Counted from the stretch's first letter, positions 34,894 through 46,493 are shown. The stretch is DNA of 64,000 nucleotides from Gemmatimonadota bacterium (GCA_023249375.1 JAHFCT010000015.1:7040-71039); one strand, 5' to 3'. Notes: generated from the letters alone by a model not told the origin. Numbers and translations: made by a program.

Positions 34894-35735
34894 CGGGCGC
34901 GCTCCTCGCCGGCAATCGCCGTGCGCAGCCGGTCAGCGAGCACGAGCGCCGAGCCCACCGTGAGCGTCACGGCGGCGATGGGGAAGACCACCAGCCACCA
35001 CGCCGACGTGAGATAGTCCGTGCCGTCGAGAAGGATGTTGCCCCAGCTCGGCAGCGGCGGCTGAATGCCGAGGCCCACGAAGCTGAGCGCCGCTTCGAGC
35101 GGAATGACCGCTGCCAGCGCGAGCGCGGCCGCGACCGCCACCTGCGGTGCCACGGCGGGGAGCAGGTGGCGCCAGACCAGGCGCCACCGCGACGCCCCGA
35201 GGGCGCGGGCCGCCAGCACATACTCGCGCTGCAGGTGATCGCGGAACTCGGCGCGCACGATGCGCGCGGTAGTGAGCCATCCACTGCCACCGATGAGCAC
35301 GATGAGCCACCAGGGCGACAGCGCGCCGAACGTGGCGACCAGCGCGATGACGACGAGCAGGCGCGGCATCGCGATGAGCACGTCAACGAGGCCGGAGACG
35401 ATGGAGTCCACCCAGCCGCCCATCACCGCGGCGAGCGCGCCAAGCGCCGCGCCGAGCGTGACGGAGAGGAGCATCGCACCGGCCGCGACGCCGAGCGAGA
35501 CGCGCGCGCCGTGCAGAATGCGGCTCAGCACATCACGCGAGAACGGGTCGGTGCCGAAGAGGTGATGCCACGATGGCGCGACGAGCCGCAGCGCCACCGG
35601 ATCCGGCTGCAGGGTGGGATCGTAGGGCGAGATCCACGGCGCGAGCACCGCGGCAATCGCGGCGGCGCTCAGCACGCCGCCGGCGATGCGCGCGGGCCGG
35701 TCGGCGAGCAGTCGCTGCCAGGTATTGGCGGCCAT
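34890..35735 (-). CDS. peptide ABC transporter permease (DppC/OppC type)
   Basis: 281 residues. It has an N-terminal membrane segment (GGVLSAAAIAAVLAPWISP), the OppC-type insert HHLFGTDPFSRDVLSRILHG, about five further helices, and the ABC-coupling EAA-like loop EYVLAARALGASRWRLVWRH. This inner-membrane subunit pairs with the DppB-type permease. Its ATG shares one base with the upstream permease stop (TAATG) and its stop overlaps the next start (ATGA). Confidence 0.92.
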   Translation of the reverse strand: MAANTWQRLLADRPARIAGGVLSAAAIAAVLAPWISPYDPTLQPDPVALRLVAPSWHHLFGTDPFSRDVLSRILHGARVSLGVAAGAMLLSVTLGAALGALAAVMGGWVDSIVSGLVDVLIAMPRLLVVIALVATFGALSPWWLIVLIGGSGWLTTARIVRAEFRDHLQREYVLAARALGASRWRLVWRHLLPAVAPQVAVAAALALAAVIPLEAALSFVGLGIQPPLPSWGNILLDGTDYLTSAWWLVVFPIAAVTLTVGSALVLADRLRTAIAGEERAR

Positions 35736-36709
35736 TAGGGCACCGGGACGCGCCGCGGAGCGACGACGTCGGCGACGAGATCGGTGAGCGTGCGCGCCAC
35801 GACGGCGACGAGCGTCGCGAGGAGCACCGCGGCGAGCACGAGCGGATAGTCGCGCGCGAGCAGCGCGTCAAAGAGCGTGAGCCCCATCCCCGGCCATCCG
35901 AAAATACGCTCGATCAGCGCCGCGCCGCCGACGAGCGACGGGAGCGCGAGGCCGAGGAGCGCGATCACGGGGCCGATGGCATTTGGCAGCGCATGGCGCA
36001 GCAGCACGTCCCATTCGCCAAGCCCCTTGGCGCGCGCCGTGCGAATGAAATCTTCGCGCATCACGCCGAGCAGCGCGGCACGCTGATGGCGCGCCACGCG
36101 TGACGCGACCGCGAGCGCCAGCACCGCGGCCGGCAGCGCGAGGTGCCACAGATAATCGGCGGCGCGTTCCCACAGTGGCCACGCCGTGGCGTCTCCCAGA
36201 CTGCCGAGACCCGCCACCGGGAAGATCCGCCAGCGCGCGCCGAGCCACGTCATCGCAAGCAGGCCCACCAGAAACTCGGGCATCGCGACGCCGCCGAGGG
36301 TGAGCGCGCCGAGCACGCGATCCTGCCAGCGGCCGTGATGCCGCACTTGCAGCAGCGCCGCGCCAACGCCCACGGCGAAGCCGAGAATCAGCGCCGCGCC
36401 GACAAGGACCAGCGTGCGCGGCAGCGCGTCGCGCACCACCTCGGCGACGGCGCGATGCCGCGACGCCGAGTAGCCCAGCTCGCCGCGCACGAGCGCCCCG
36501 CCCCAGTGCGCGAAGCGCTCGAGCGGCGGCAAGTCGAAGCCGTACCGTGCGCGCCATTCGGCACGCACATTCGGCGGCACGTCAGTGCCATCGAGCGCGG
36601 TGGCGAACGGATCGCCGGGCGCGAACTGCAGCAGGGCGAAGACCGACGTCGCGACGACCGCACAGACGGCGGCGGCGTGCAGCGCCCGGGCGATCAGGCG
36701 GCGCGTCAC
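35735..36709 (-). CDS. peptide ABC transporter permease (DppB/OppB type)
   Basis: 324 residues from a GTG start. The N-terminus (LHAAAVCAVVATSVFALLQF) and the following FAPGDPFATAL match the OppB/DppB pattern 'F..PGDP'. Six helices are expected, and the coupling loop is DFIRTARAKGLGEWDVLLRH. It forms the transmembrane channel with the DppC-type partner. It begins three bases after the substrate-binding protein gene ends. Confidence 0.92.
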   Translation of the reverse strand: MTRRLIARALHAAAVCAVVATSVFALLQFAPGDPFATALDGTDVPPNVRAEWRARYGFDLPPLERFAHWGGALVRGELGYSASRHRAVAEVVRDALPRTLVLVGAALILGFAVGVGAALLQVRHHGRWQDRVLGALTLGGVAMPEFLVGLLAMTWLGARWRIFPVAGLGSLGDATAWPLWERAADYLWHLALPAAVLALAVASRVARHQRAALLGVMREDFIRTARAKGLGEWDVLLRHALPNAIGPVIALLGLALPSLVGGAALIERIFGWPGMGLTLFDALLARDYPLVLAAVLLATLVAVVARTLTDLVADVVAPRRVPVP

Positions 36710-36712
36710 GCC

Positions 36713-38356
36713 TCAGGGCGCGGCGAGGGCGCGGCGGTCGCGCGGCAGCCGCTGTGCCCGATCGATGGTCCAGTGCGCGATGTCCGACCACCACGCATCG
36801 GGACGGAGCGCGGTGGTCGTAAGCCGGCGGTGCACGCCCGCGAACATGCGCGGTTCGTACAGCCAGATCGCCGGTGCGTCGTCGATGGCCGCCTGATACG
36901 CCGTGCGGAAATGCGCGCGCACGGCCGCCGTGTTCGTTGCGGCGAGCGCACTGTCCACCTGCGCGTCAAAGGTCGCGTTGCTCCACCGGCCCCAGTTCTG
37001 CGCGCCCCGGCTGGGTCCGGGGGTGCCCCAGACATCGCGCACGCCGCGCGGACTCGGGCTGGTGCGCACGCCGCCCACGAGCGCATCGAACGCGCCGCGA
37101 TGTGCGCGGTCGAGGAAGGCGTTGAAGTCCGCCTGCTCGATGGTGACCTGTACGCCAACGGTCTTGAGCTGCGCCTGCAGGAGCACGGCCGCCGCCTGGC
37201 GCGTGCGGCTCGACGCCGGCACGAGCACCGAAAAAGCGAGCCGGCGACCGGCGCGTTCACGCACGCCGTCCTTGTTGGTGTCACGCCATCCGAGCGCGTC
37301 GAGGGCGCGGATCGCTTCCACCGTGTCGAACGGGATGCCGCGCACGGTGGTGTCGGCCGTCCACTGCGTGCGCGAGAACGGGCCAATGGCCGGACGGGCG
37401 AGCGAATCGAAGACGCTCTGCGCGATCGTGGCACGGTTGACCGCCATCGTCAGCGCGCGCCGCAATTCGCGGTCGGCGAAGAGCGGATGCGGGCGGCCAG
37501 CCGCGTCGTTCACGTTGAACTGCACGAACGCGTAGTCGAACCCCCCGTAGGACTGCGCGCGCACCAAGCCGTCAGCGGGCAGCTGTTTGAAGTCCGGCGG
37601 CGCGAGCTGTTCGAGGAAATCGGCTTCGCCGGCGAGCAGCCGCGCGGCCACCGTCGCGCCTTGCGCCGCCACCGCAAAGACCACGCCGTCAATGCGCGGA
37701 CGGCCGCCGTAGTAGTCCGCGTTCGCCGTGAGCTCAAGCGTGGCGCGCGGCGTCCACGACTTGAAACGGAACGGCCCGCTGCCGATGGGCGCACGCACGG
37801 CGGGCGCATCGTGCAAGGCGGTGTCGGCGAGCGCGGCGAGTCGATGCGCGGGCAGCGGGATGAGGGTATAGACGAACGCGTAGAACTGTTCCGGCGTGCG
37901 TTCGCGGAAATGCGCGCGCGCGGTGTGCGCGTCGGGCACCGACACCGAGTCCACCGTGGCGAGCGCGGCGCGCTGCACGGCGCCCACCGCACTGTCGGTC
38001 CAGACGCGAAACGCAAACTGCACGTCGCGCGCCGTGACCGGTTGCCCGTCGTGCCAGCGCGCGCGCGGATCGAGATGGAACGTGATCGTCAGCGAATCGG
38101 CGGACCACTCCCACGACGACGCGAGCTTGGGGACAAAGCCGCCGTCGCCGATGGTGTTCAAGCCCGGTCCGATGTCGGCGAGCTTGTCGTAAATGAGTTC
38201 GGTGACCGCGCGACCCTGATTGCCGACGGTGAGCGGCGGAAAGAGCGTTTCGGCGTCGGCGCCGGCGGAGACCACGAGTATGCCGCCGGAGCGCGCGTCG
38301 CCGCCGCGACAGGCGGCGGCCAGCACGCAGACGGCCAATGCGAAGCGGCGAGTCAT
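36713..38356 (-). CDS. peptide ABC transporter substrate-binding lipoprotein (SBP family 5)
   Basis: 547 residues. ATG 38356 gives a lipoprotein signal (MTRRFALAVCVLAAAC). The mature protein matches bacterial extracellular solute-binding family 5: TLFPPLTVGNQGRAVTELI, LASSWEWSADSLTITFHL, RWHDGQPVTARDVQFAF and IGSGPFRFKSW. It captures peptides or similar ligands outside the inner membrane and delivers them to the permeases encoded next. DTNKDGVRER near the middle resembles a calcium loop. It is the first gene of the five-gene transporter operon and follows the LipM-like gene by 37 bases. Confidence 0.9.
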   Translation of the reverse strand: MTRRFALAVCVLAAACRGGDARSGGILVVSAGADAETLFPPLTVGNQGRAVTELIYDKLADIGPGLNTIGDGGFVPKLASSWEWSADSLTITFHLDPRARWHDGQPVTARDVQFAFRVWTDSAVGAVQRAALATVDSVSVPDAHTARAHFRERTPEQFYAFVYTLIPLPAHRLAALADTALHDAPAVRAPIGSGPFRFKSWTPRATLELTANADYYGGRPRIDGVVFAVAAQGATVAARLLAGEADFLEQLAPPDFKQLPADGLVRAQSYGGFDYAFVQFNVNDAAGRPHPLFADRELRRALTMAVNRATIAQSVFDSLARPAIGPFSRTQWTADTTVRGIPFDTVEAIRALDALGWRDTNKDGVRERAGRRLAFSVLVPASSRTRQAAAVLLQAQLKTVGVQVTIEQADFNAFLDRAHRGAFDALVGGVRTSPSPRGVRDVWGTPGPSRGAQNWGRWSNATFDAQVDSALAATNTAAVRAHFRTAYQAAIDDAPAIWLYEPRMFAGVHRRLTTTALRPDAWWSDIAHWTIDRAQRLPRDRRALAAP

Positions 38357-38393
38357 GAGTTGTGCCACGTCGGGAAACGATAGGGGGAGACGG

Positions 38394-39170
38394 TCACCTG
38401 CGCCACGTCCACGCATCGTCGCGGAACTGTGTGAGTGCGTCTTCGAGCGCCACCTGATCCTGCAGCGCGCCATCAGTCGTAATCGCCGCCGTCGTGTCAC
38501 CGCCCTCGGCGCTGACCACGGCGAACAGCGCATCGCGCACGGCGTCGTACGTCGCCTCCTCACCGAGCGCTTCGCGCAGCGTCGCCGCGGGAGCGGGCTC
38601 AAGGAACGGCCCGGTGACGAAGGCCGCGATTTGTCCCTGATCGTCGTCGAGGAGGATGGAGCCATGCTGCAGCAGCGCACCATCAGCACGCACCTGCGCG
38701 CTGCCGACGAGCTTGCGTCCGCCGAGTGTCAGTTCACCCGCGGCGGGCACGGCAAAGCACGCCGCGCCCTCCGGCCGCATCGAACGCGGTTCGCTCGCCT
38801 CGATGGCGGGAACGCCGAGCCGATGCAGTGCGCGCACCAGCAGCTTGTTGAACAGCCGCACGCTCGCCGCGATGGTTTCGCCGGCGACGATCGGCGCCGT
38901 GATGGAGTACGTGACTTCGCGATGATGCAGCAGCGCGCGTCCGCCGGTGGGGCGCCGCACGAGGCCGAGGCCCACGGTTGCAATGGCGCTGGCATCGTAC
39001 TGCCGCCGCGCGGTTTCGTGCCGTCCGAACGAAAGCGTCGGCCGCCGCCAGCCGTAGACGCGAAAGACTGACTCGCCGGTGCGGCGCGCCCGGTCCATGA
39101 GCGCCACGTCGCACGCCATGTTCCAGGCCCCGTCGCAGGCCCCGGTGTCGAGCAGGCGCCAGCGGGTCAC
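38394..39170 (-). CDS. LipM-type octanoyltransferase / lipoate-protein ligase family protein
   Basis: 258 residues of the BPL_LplA_LipB fold. Key segments are RRPTGGRALLHHREVTYS (the RRxxGG loop) and ACFAVPAAGELTLGGRKLVG with Cys138 and Lys153, followed by SAQVRADGALLQHGSILL. A Cys at this place, followed by ELxxxGRKxxGSAQ and LQHGSIL, is typical of Bacillus LipM, an octanoyltransferase, rather than E. coli LplA. GTG 39170 lies one base after the stop of the small membrane gene. It is close to gcvP and gcvH, so GcvH is a plausible acceptor. A salvage ligase remains possible. Confidence 0.8.
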   Translation of the reverse strand: MTRWRLLDTGACDGAWNMACDVALMDRARRTGESVFRVYGWRRPTLSFGRHETARRQYDASAIATVGLGLVRRPTGGRALLHHREVTYSITAPIVAGETIAASVRLFNKLLVRALHRLGVPAIEASEPRSMRPEGAACFAVPAAGELTLGGRKLVGSAQVRADGALLQHGSILLDDDQGQIAAFVTGPFLEPAPAATLREALGEEATYDAVRDALFAVVSAEGGDTTAAITTDGALQDQVALEDALTQFRDDAWTWRR

Positions 39171-39171
39171 G

Positions 39172-39327
39172 TCAGCGCGTGAAGGCGTAGTAGATGACAT
39201 ACAGCCACGACAGCACACCGTGCAGGATGGCCCACAGAATGGAGTGATTGACGCTCCACGAAATCGCGATGGCGAGCGCCGAGCCGAAGCTGATGCCGGC
39301 GCGCGTGGCTTCCTGACGGGCGGACAT
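39172..39327 (-). CDS. 51-residue conserved membrane protein
   Basis: The product is 51 residues with two hydrophobic helices (SFGSALAIAISWSVNHSILW and AILHGVLSWLYVIYYAF). GGAG lies about seven bases before the ATG. The SWSVNHSILWAI..G.LSWLYVIYYA pattern looks strongly constrained. It is translated just ahead of the LipM-like gene, with one base between stop and start. The function is unknown. Confidence 0.75.
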   Translation of the reverse strand: MSARQEATRAGISFGSALAIAISWSVNHSILWAILHGVLSWLYVIYYAFTR

Positions 39328-39541
39328 GACGGTCTCCGAACGGTGAGTCACGTGAAGATACGCCCCGGGGATCGGTGGTGCATCGACCTGTGGTGGTCCG
39401 CCCTGCGAAACACGAGGCAATCCCCTGACGCGCGCCGTGTCCCAACGAACAACGCGCGTGGTTAGTTTTCTAGATGTCGCGCGCCGCACCGCACCCGCGT
39501 CGGGGGTGGCGCTGGCGCGCCGCACTGGAGAAGCGCGCACC

Positions 39542-42397
<2,856 letters not shown>

Positions 42398-42423
42398 CGG
42401 CCACGCGTCGCCGCTCATAAGAC

Positions 42424-42467
42424 GAAGGGCACCGAGGATTCGCGAAACCGCGACCTCGGTGCCCTTC
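42424..42467. terminator. strong bidirectional hairpin terminator
   Basis: A perfect 14-bp stem (GAAGGGCACCGAGG / CCTCGGTGCCCTTC) has an inner 5-bp stem TCGCG / CGCGA. It lies between the converging gcvP and gcvH genes, 26 bases from one stop and 53 from the other, and likely serves both. Confidence 0.85.
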
Positions 42468-42520
42468 GGGCTTGTCTGGCTCCTTCCGTGCGGAACCGAG
42501 CCTCTTCGATCTAACGAATG

Positions 42521-42919
42521 CTAGTGACCGCTGCCGGATGCCACGTGCTTCTCGTACGCCGCCGCATCGAGCAGCGCGGCGACATCGGCCGGGTTGACCT
42601 TCATCTTGATCATCCAGCCTTCACCGTAGGGATCGCTGTTGACGAGCGAGGGCTCGCCTTCGAGCCGCGCATTCACGTCCAGCACCTCGCCGGCGATGGG
42701 GCAGTAGATGTCAGACACGGCCTTCACGGCTTCGATGGTGCCGAACGAATCATGCGCGCCGTACGTGGCGCCGGCCTTCGGGAGATCGAGATAGACGACA
42801 TCGCCCAACTCGCCCTGTGCAAAATCGGTGACGCCGACGTAGACGACGGTCGGGTCGGCAGTGGGCTTCAGGTATTCGTGACTTTCGGTATAGCGATATT
42901 CAGCAGGAATCGAGGACAC
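42521..42919 (-). CDS. gcvH: glycine cleavage system H protein
   Basis: 132 residues. It shuttles the aminomethyl group on a lipoyl arm attached to Lys66 in FGTIEAVKAVSDIY. Typical flanks are RYTESHEYLKP, VGVTDFAQGELGDVVYLDLP, and GEVLDVNARLEGEPSLVNSD. The start codon is GTG. It converges on gcvP, so the two are separate transcription units facing the same terminator. Lipoylation probably depends on LipB/LipA or on the LipM-like enzyme encoded 3 kb away. Confidence 0.96.
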   Translation of the reverse strand: MSSIPAEYRYTESHEYLKPTADPTVVYVGVTDFAQGELGDVVYLDLPKAGATYGAHDSFGTIEAVKAVSDIYCPIAGEVLDVNARLEGEPSLVNSDPYGEGWMIKMKVNPADVAALLDAAAYEKHVASGSGH

Positions 42920-42977
42920 GGACCGCTCCAGGTGTGTCTGAGGTGTATGTGAATTCTACCGTTCGCGGAGCGTGGGT

Positions 42978-43586
42978 TCAAGCCGATACGGCGCGATCAC
43001 GCAGTGCGTTGAAGACGGTCCGCGCACGCAGTTCGAGCGCCGCCGGCGTGCCGTCGTTGTCAATCACCCAATCGGCACGCGCGCGCTTGGCCTCGCTCGG
43101 CCACTGCGCGTCGGCCATGGCCGCCGCGTCGGGGTCGCTGAGGCCGCGGTCACGCACGAGGCGCGCCAGGCGCACGTCGCGCGGCGCGTCCACCAGCACG
43201 ATCGCGTCCACCGTATCAGCAAGATCGGCCTCGAACAGCAGGGGAATGTCGCACACCACCAGTTGGTCGCCGCGGGCCGCGGCCTGCTCGATGGCGCTGC
43301 CGCGCCGCCGAGCCACCTCGGGGTGCACGATCGCGTCGAGCGCGGCGCGTTCCGCGGCATTCGCAAAGACGACGCGGCGCAGGGCGGGGCGGTCGAGCGT
43401 GCCATCGGGCGCGATGACGGCCGCTCCCCAGCGCGCCGCGATGGCGGCGAATGCCGGCGTGCCGCGGGCCACCGCGTCGCGCGCGAGCGCATCGGCGTCG
43501 ATCAGCACCGCGCCCCACGATGCAAAGTGGCGCGCCACGGCGGACTTGCCGGCTCCGATGTTTCCCGTCAATCCGATCACGAGCAT
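42978..43586 (-). CDS. coaE: dephospho-CoA kinase
   Basis: 202 residues. It phosphorylates dephospho-CoA in the last step of CoA synthesis. The P-loop GLTGNIGAGKSAVA is at residues 5-18, followed by WGAVLIDADALARDAVARG, LVVCDIPLLFEADLADTVD and VDAPRDVRLARLVRDRGLSD, all typical of CoaE. ATG 43586 is preferred; a TTG nine bases earlier would add three residues. It lies 58 bases upstream of gcvH on the same strand and is divergent from the FimT-like gene. Confidence 0.95.
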   Translation of the reverse strand: MLVIGLTGNIGAGKSAVARHFASWGAVLIDADALARDAVARGTPAFAAIAARWGAAVIAPDGTLDRPALRRVVFANAAERAALDAIVHPEVARRRGSAIEQAAARGDQLVVCDIPLLFEADLADTVDAIVLVDAPRDVRLARLVRDRGLSDPDAAAMADAQWPSEAKRARADWVIDNDGTPAALELRARTVFNALRDRAVSA

Positions 43587-43631
43587 CCCGAACAATGGCG
43601 CGCGTTGTGCGCCCCGTGCAACTTTTACGCT

Positions 43632-44186
43632 GTGAATCGCCGCCGCGGATATACGATCATCGAAGTCGTGATGGTGCTGGTGCTCATCGCCATCATGTCG
43701 GCGCTGGCGCTGCCGAAGATATCGTTCCTGCGCTACACGCAGGACGCCAGCGGCCGCTCCGTCCAGCGCTCGCTGATTGCCGCGCAGCAGGTGTCGATCT
43801 CCAAGAACACCAACGTGCTCTTCGTCGTCGACTACGCCGCGTCGCGCATGCGGATCGTGCAGGACACGAACGCCAACGGCGCGGCCGATGCCGCGGAGAC
43901 CTGGTCGTCACAGCGGCTGCCCGAGGGATCCAAGTTCTCGATTCCGGGGACGACGGTGGACGGTGCCACGGCATATTACGCGACCGGGCCGGGCATTTCG
44001 ACTACCGCCTCCGGCCCGACCATTACGTTCTACCCGAACGGATCAGCGAGCGGCGACGCCTTCTTGTACGTCGGCGTGGCGTCGGGGCGCACCGACGCGC
44101 TGCGCGCCATCGAATTTGCGGGGTCGACGGGACGCACGCGCCTGTGGCGGTATCTCAGCGGGGCTTGGCGCCGCGACTCGCTGTAA
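43632..44186 (+). CDS. FimT/GspH-like type IV pseudopilin
   Basis: 184 residues from a GTG. A prepilin leader of six residues ends in RRRG, followed by YTIIEVVMVLVLIAIMSAL; the mature Glu5 needed for assembly is present. The globular part contains DTNANGAADAAE at residues 78-89, which fits the 12-residue EF-hand calcium loop. FimT/GspH-type minor pilins prime pilus or pseudopilus assembly in the inner membrane. It lies 2.4 kb from the PilV/W/X-like genes on the same strand, with the tnaA unit between them. Confidence 0.82.
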   Translation: MNRRRGYTIIEVVMVLVLIAIMSALALPKISFLRYTQDASGRSVQRSLIAAQQVSISKNTNVLFVVDYAASRMRIVQDTNANGAADAAETWSSQRLPEGSKFSIPGTTVDGATAYYATGPGISTTASGPTITFYPNGSASGDAFLYVGVASGRTDALRAIEFAGSTGRTRLWRYLSGAWRRDSL

Positions 44187-44236
44187 CGGCGGGCCGCGGG
44201 TCGGACTAGCGTCGGCGCGCCGCGCAGCCTGTCGCT

Positions 44237-45625
44237 CTACGCAAACACTCCGCGCACCAGCGGCTCGAACTTCGCCGTGAAGTGCCGCAGGGCCGGCGGC
44301 TGTTCCACGATGCGCACGCCGCGAATGCGCGGCGCGATGCTGTTCACGTGCAGCAGCACTTCGCACACATAGTCCATGTGGCTCTGGGTGTAGACGCGGC
44401 GCGGGAAGGCGAGGCGCACGAGTTCGAGGTCAGCGGGCCGCTCGCTGCCGTCGGGCTGCTGGCCAAACATCACCGAGCCAATCTCGCAGGCGCGGATGCC
44501 GCCTTCGAGATAGAGCACGAGCGACAGCGCCCACCCCGGATACTCGGACGGCGGGATGTGCGGCAGCCATGCCTTGGCATCGAGATACAACGCGTGGCCG
44601 CCCGCGGGCCGCACCATCGGGATGCCCGCGCTGGTCATCTTCTCCGCCATATACTCGACGAAGCGGATGCGATAGCGCAGGTAGTCGGGGTCGAGCGCCT
44701 CGTAGAGGCCGACCGCGATGGCCTCGAGGTCGTAGCCCGCGAGCCCGCCGTAGGTCGGGAATCCTTCCGTGAGGATGAGTGTGTTGCGGCAGCGCTGCGC
44801 CAGCGCATCGTCATTCATGGCGAGGAAGCCGCCGATGTTCGCCATGCCGTCCTTCTTGGCGCTCATCGTGCAGCCGTCGGCGAGCGAGAACATCTCGCGC
44901 GCAATCTCGATGGGCGTCCGGTCTTCGTAGCCGGCCTCGCGCGTGTGGATGAACCACGCGTTCTCGGCAAAACGGCACGCATCGAGGAAGAACGGCACGC
45001 CGTGCTGGCGGGCGATGGCCGACGCACCGCGGATGTTGGCCATGCTCACCGGCTGCCCGCCGCCCGAGTTGTTGGTGACGGTGATCATCACCAGCGGCAC
45101 GCGCCCCGGATTCTCCGTCAGCACGCGCTCGAGCGCGGCAAGGTCCATGTTCCCCTTGAACGGATGCAGCGCCTGCGGATGGTGCCCCTCGGCGATCGGG
45201 ATGTCCATCGCCGAGGCGCCGCGGGCCTCGAAGTTGGCGCGCGTGGTGTCGAAGTGCCGGTTGTTGGGGACGATGTCGCCCGACTTCAGCATCGCGCCGC
45301 TCAGGATGTGCTCGGCGGCGCGCCCCTGATGCGTGGGAATGACGTGGGTGAAGCCCGTGATGTCGCGCACCGCCGCGTCGAAGGCGTAGAACGAACGGGC
45401 GCCGGCGTACGTCTCGTCGCCGCGCATCATGCCGGCCCACTGGTAGATCGACATCGCCCCTGTGCCCGAGTCGGTCAGCAGGTCGATGAGGACATCCTCA
45501 CCGCGCAGCAGGAAGATGTTGTAGTGCGCCGCGGCGAGGGCGACGGCGCGCTGTGCTTCGGTGGTCTGGCGTATGGGTTCGACCGTCTTGATGCGAAACG
45601 GCTCGATGATGGTCTTGAACTTCAC
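44237..45625 (-). CDS. tnaA: tryptophanase (tryptophan indole-lyase)
   Basis: 462 residues. It splits tryptophan to indole, pyruvate and ammonia with pyridoxal phosphate. The cofactor lysine lies near residue 255 in MSAKKDGMANIGG. Two positions separate it from tyrosine phenol-lyase: Asp in RHFDTTRAN (Thr in TPL) and His in ALRHFTAKFEPL (Phe in TPL); both point to tryptophan. The start is GTG and overlaps the stop of the upstream regulator gene (GTGA). No tnaB permease or TnaC leader peptide was found. Indole could act as a signal; this is inference. Confidence 0.85.
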   Translation of the reverse strand: MKFKTIIEPFRIKTVEPIRQTTEAQRAVALAAAHYNIFLLRGEDVLIDLLTDSGTGAMSIYQWAGMMRGDETYAGARSFYAFDAAVRDITGFTHVIPTHQGRAAEHILSGAMLKSGDIVPNNRHFDTTRANFEARGASAMDIPIAEGHHPQALHPFKGNMDLAALERVLTENPGRVPLVMITVTNNSGGGQPVSMANIRGASAIARQHGVPFFLDACRFAENAWFIHTREAGYEDRTPIEIAREMFSLADGCTMSAKKDGMANIGGFLAMNDDALAQRCRNTLILTEGFPTYGGLAGYDLEAIAVGLYEALDPDYLRYRIRFVEYMAEKMTSAGIPMVRPAGGHALYLDAKAWLPHIPPSEYPGWALSLVLYLEGGIRACEIGSVMFGQQPDGSERPADLELVRLAFPRRVYTQSHMDYVCEVLLHVNSIAPRIRGVRIVEQPPALRHFTAKFEPLVRGVFA

Positions 45626-46425
45626 TGGGTCCCTTGCGATTCAAGTCCTTGAGCGAGTTCCGGGCGCCCGATGGCGCGCAGGAACTGCGCCGTGACGTAA
45701 CGGGCGCCGCCGTGCTCGCGGATTTCCAGCGGGGTGGCGCCCACATAGCGCTGGCACATGTTGCGGAACGCCGATCCCGAGGGAAAATCGAGCGCGCGGG
45801 CGATGCCGTCGGCGCTGCGCTTGGGATCGTCGAGCATTTGTCCGGCGACGATCAACCGCCCCCAGCCGATGAGCTTCTGCGGGGCGGGGAGGCGTTCCTT
45901 GCGCAGCTTCTCGAGCAGCGTCCCCTTGTTGACGGAGAGCGTGTCGGAGAGGCGATGCGACGTGAGCCGCATATGGGCGCGCGTGACGACGATAAGGATG
46001 GCGTCGCGCGCCACGGCGTCCATCGCCGAGAGGCGGTGCCGGAGCAGCGCGGCCACGCCGCGCGCCTCCGCCTGCTCCACGACGGTACGCACGGCTTGCG
46101 GCGAGTCGTCGAGGTCGACGATGAGGAGTCCGTCGAGTCCCGCGCGTCCGGCGTCGAAGAGGTCGCGCGCGCGCTGCGGACTGGCCGTCACGTAGGCGAT
46201 GAGCGTGAGCCGTGGAAAGCGCGAGCGCAGCTGGCGCACGCGTTCGAAACTGGCGGTGCCGTCGGCGAAGAGATCGAGGACGGCGAGATGCACCGGCTCC
46301 GTGGCGCAGGCCGCGAACAGCTCATCCCAGCTGTGGCAGGGCGACAGGCTGTGCTGCCCACGGACGGCGCCGTGGACGCGCTGCAGGCATCGGTCGAGCG
46401 GGAGCAGAGTGGCGACTACGCCCAT
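45622..46425 (-). CDS. AraC-type regulator with receiver-like N-terminal domain
   Basis: 267 residues. The N-terminal half (about 1-140) has receiver-like alternation, for example PVHLAVLDLFADGTASFERV and FPRLTLIAYVTASP, and could be a degenerate response-regulator domain. The C-terminal part has two helix-turn-helix units; the second, SADGIARALDFPSGSAFRNM followed by YVGATPLEIREHGG, fits the AraC pattern. It overlaps the tnaA start, so the two are co-translated, and it probably controls tnaA or itself. Two strong hairpins lie just upstream. The DNA target and effector are unknown. Confidence 0.7.
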   Translation of the reverse strand: MGVVATLLPLDRCLQRVHGAVRGQHSLSPCHSWDELFAACATEPVHLAVLDLFADGTASFERVRQLRSRFPRLTLIAYVTASPQRARDLFDAGRAGLDGLLIVDLDDSPQAVRTVVEQAEARGVAALLRHRLSAMDAVARDAILIVVTRAHMRLTSHRLSDTLSVNKGTLLEKLRKERLPAPQKLIGWGRLIVAGQMLDDPKRSADGIARALDFPSGSAFRNMCQRYVGATPLEIREHGGARYVTAQFLRAIGRPELAQGLESQGTQ

Positions 46426-46441
46426 GGGCCTTTGGGGTGCG

Positions 46442-46493
46442 GGCCGCCGGTGCGGCGGCCACTGGAAGTTACCACGCCGCCGGGCCCGGCGGC
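46442..46493. promoter_or_regulatory. two GC hairpins upstream of the regulator-tnaA unit
   Basis: GGCCGCCG-gtg-CGGCGGCC (46442-46460) and the perfect 18-bp palindrome GCCGCCGGGCCCGGCGGC (46476-46493) lie in the spacer between the regulator start and the PilV-like gene. Both use the same GCCGCC/GGCGGC pairing, so alternative folds are possible. This could be a leader attenuator or an operator. Confidence 0.5.

Noticed and set aside
39328-39541. Glycine riboswitch before gcvP
   Set aside because: The leader lacks the conserved glycine-aptamer core sequences that I could recognise; only a ribosome binding site is clear.
44237-45625. Tyrosine phenol-lyase as the identity of the beta-eliminating lyase
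   Set aside because: The Asp in RHFDTTRAN and His in LRHFTAKF match tryptophanase rather than the Thr and Phe of tyrosine phenol-lyase.
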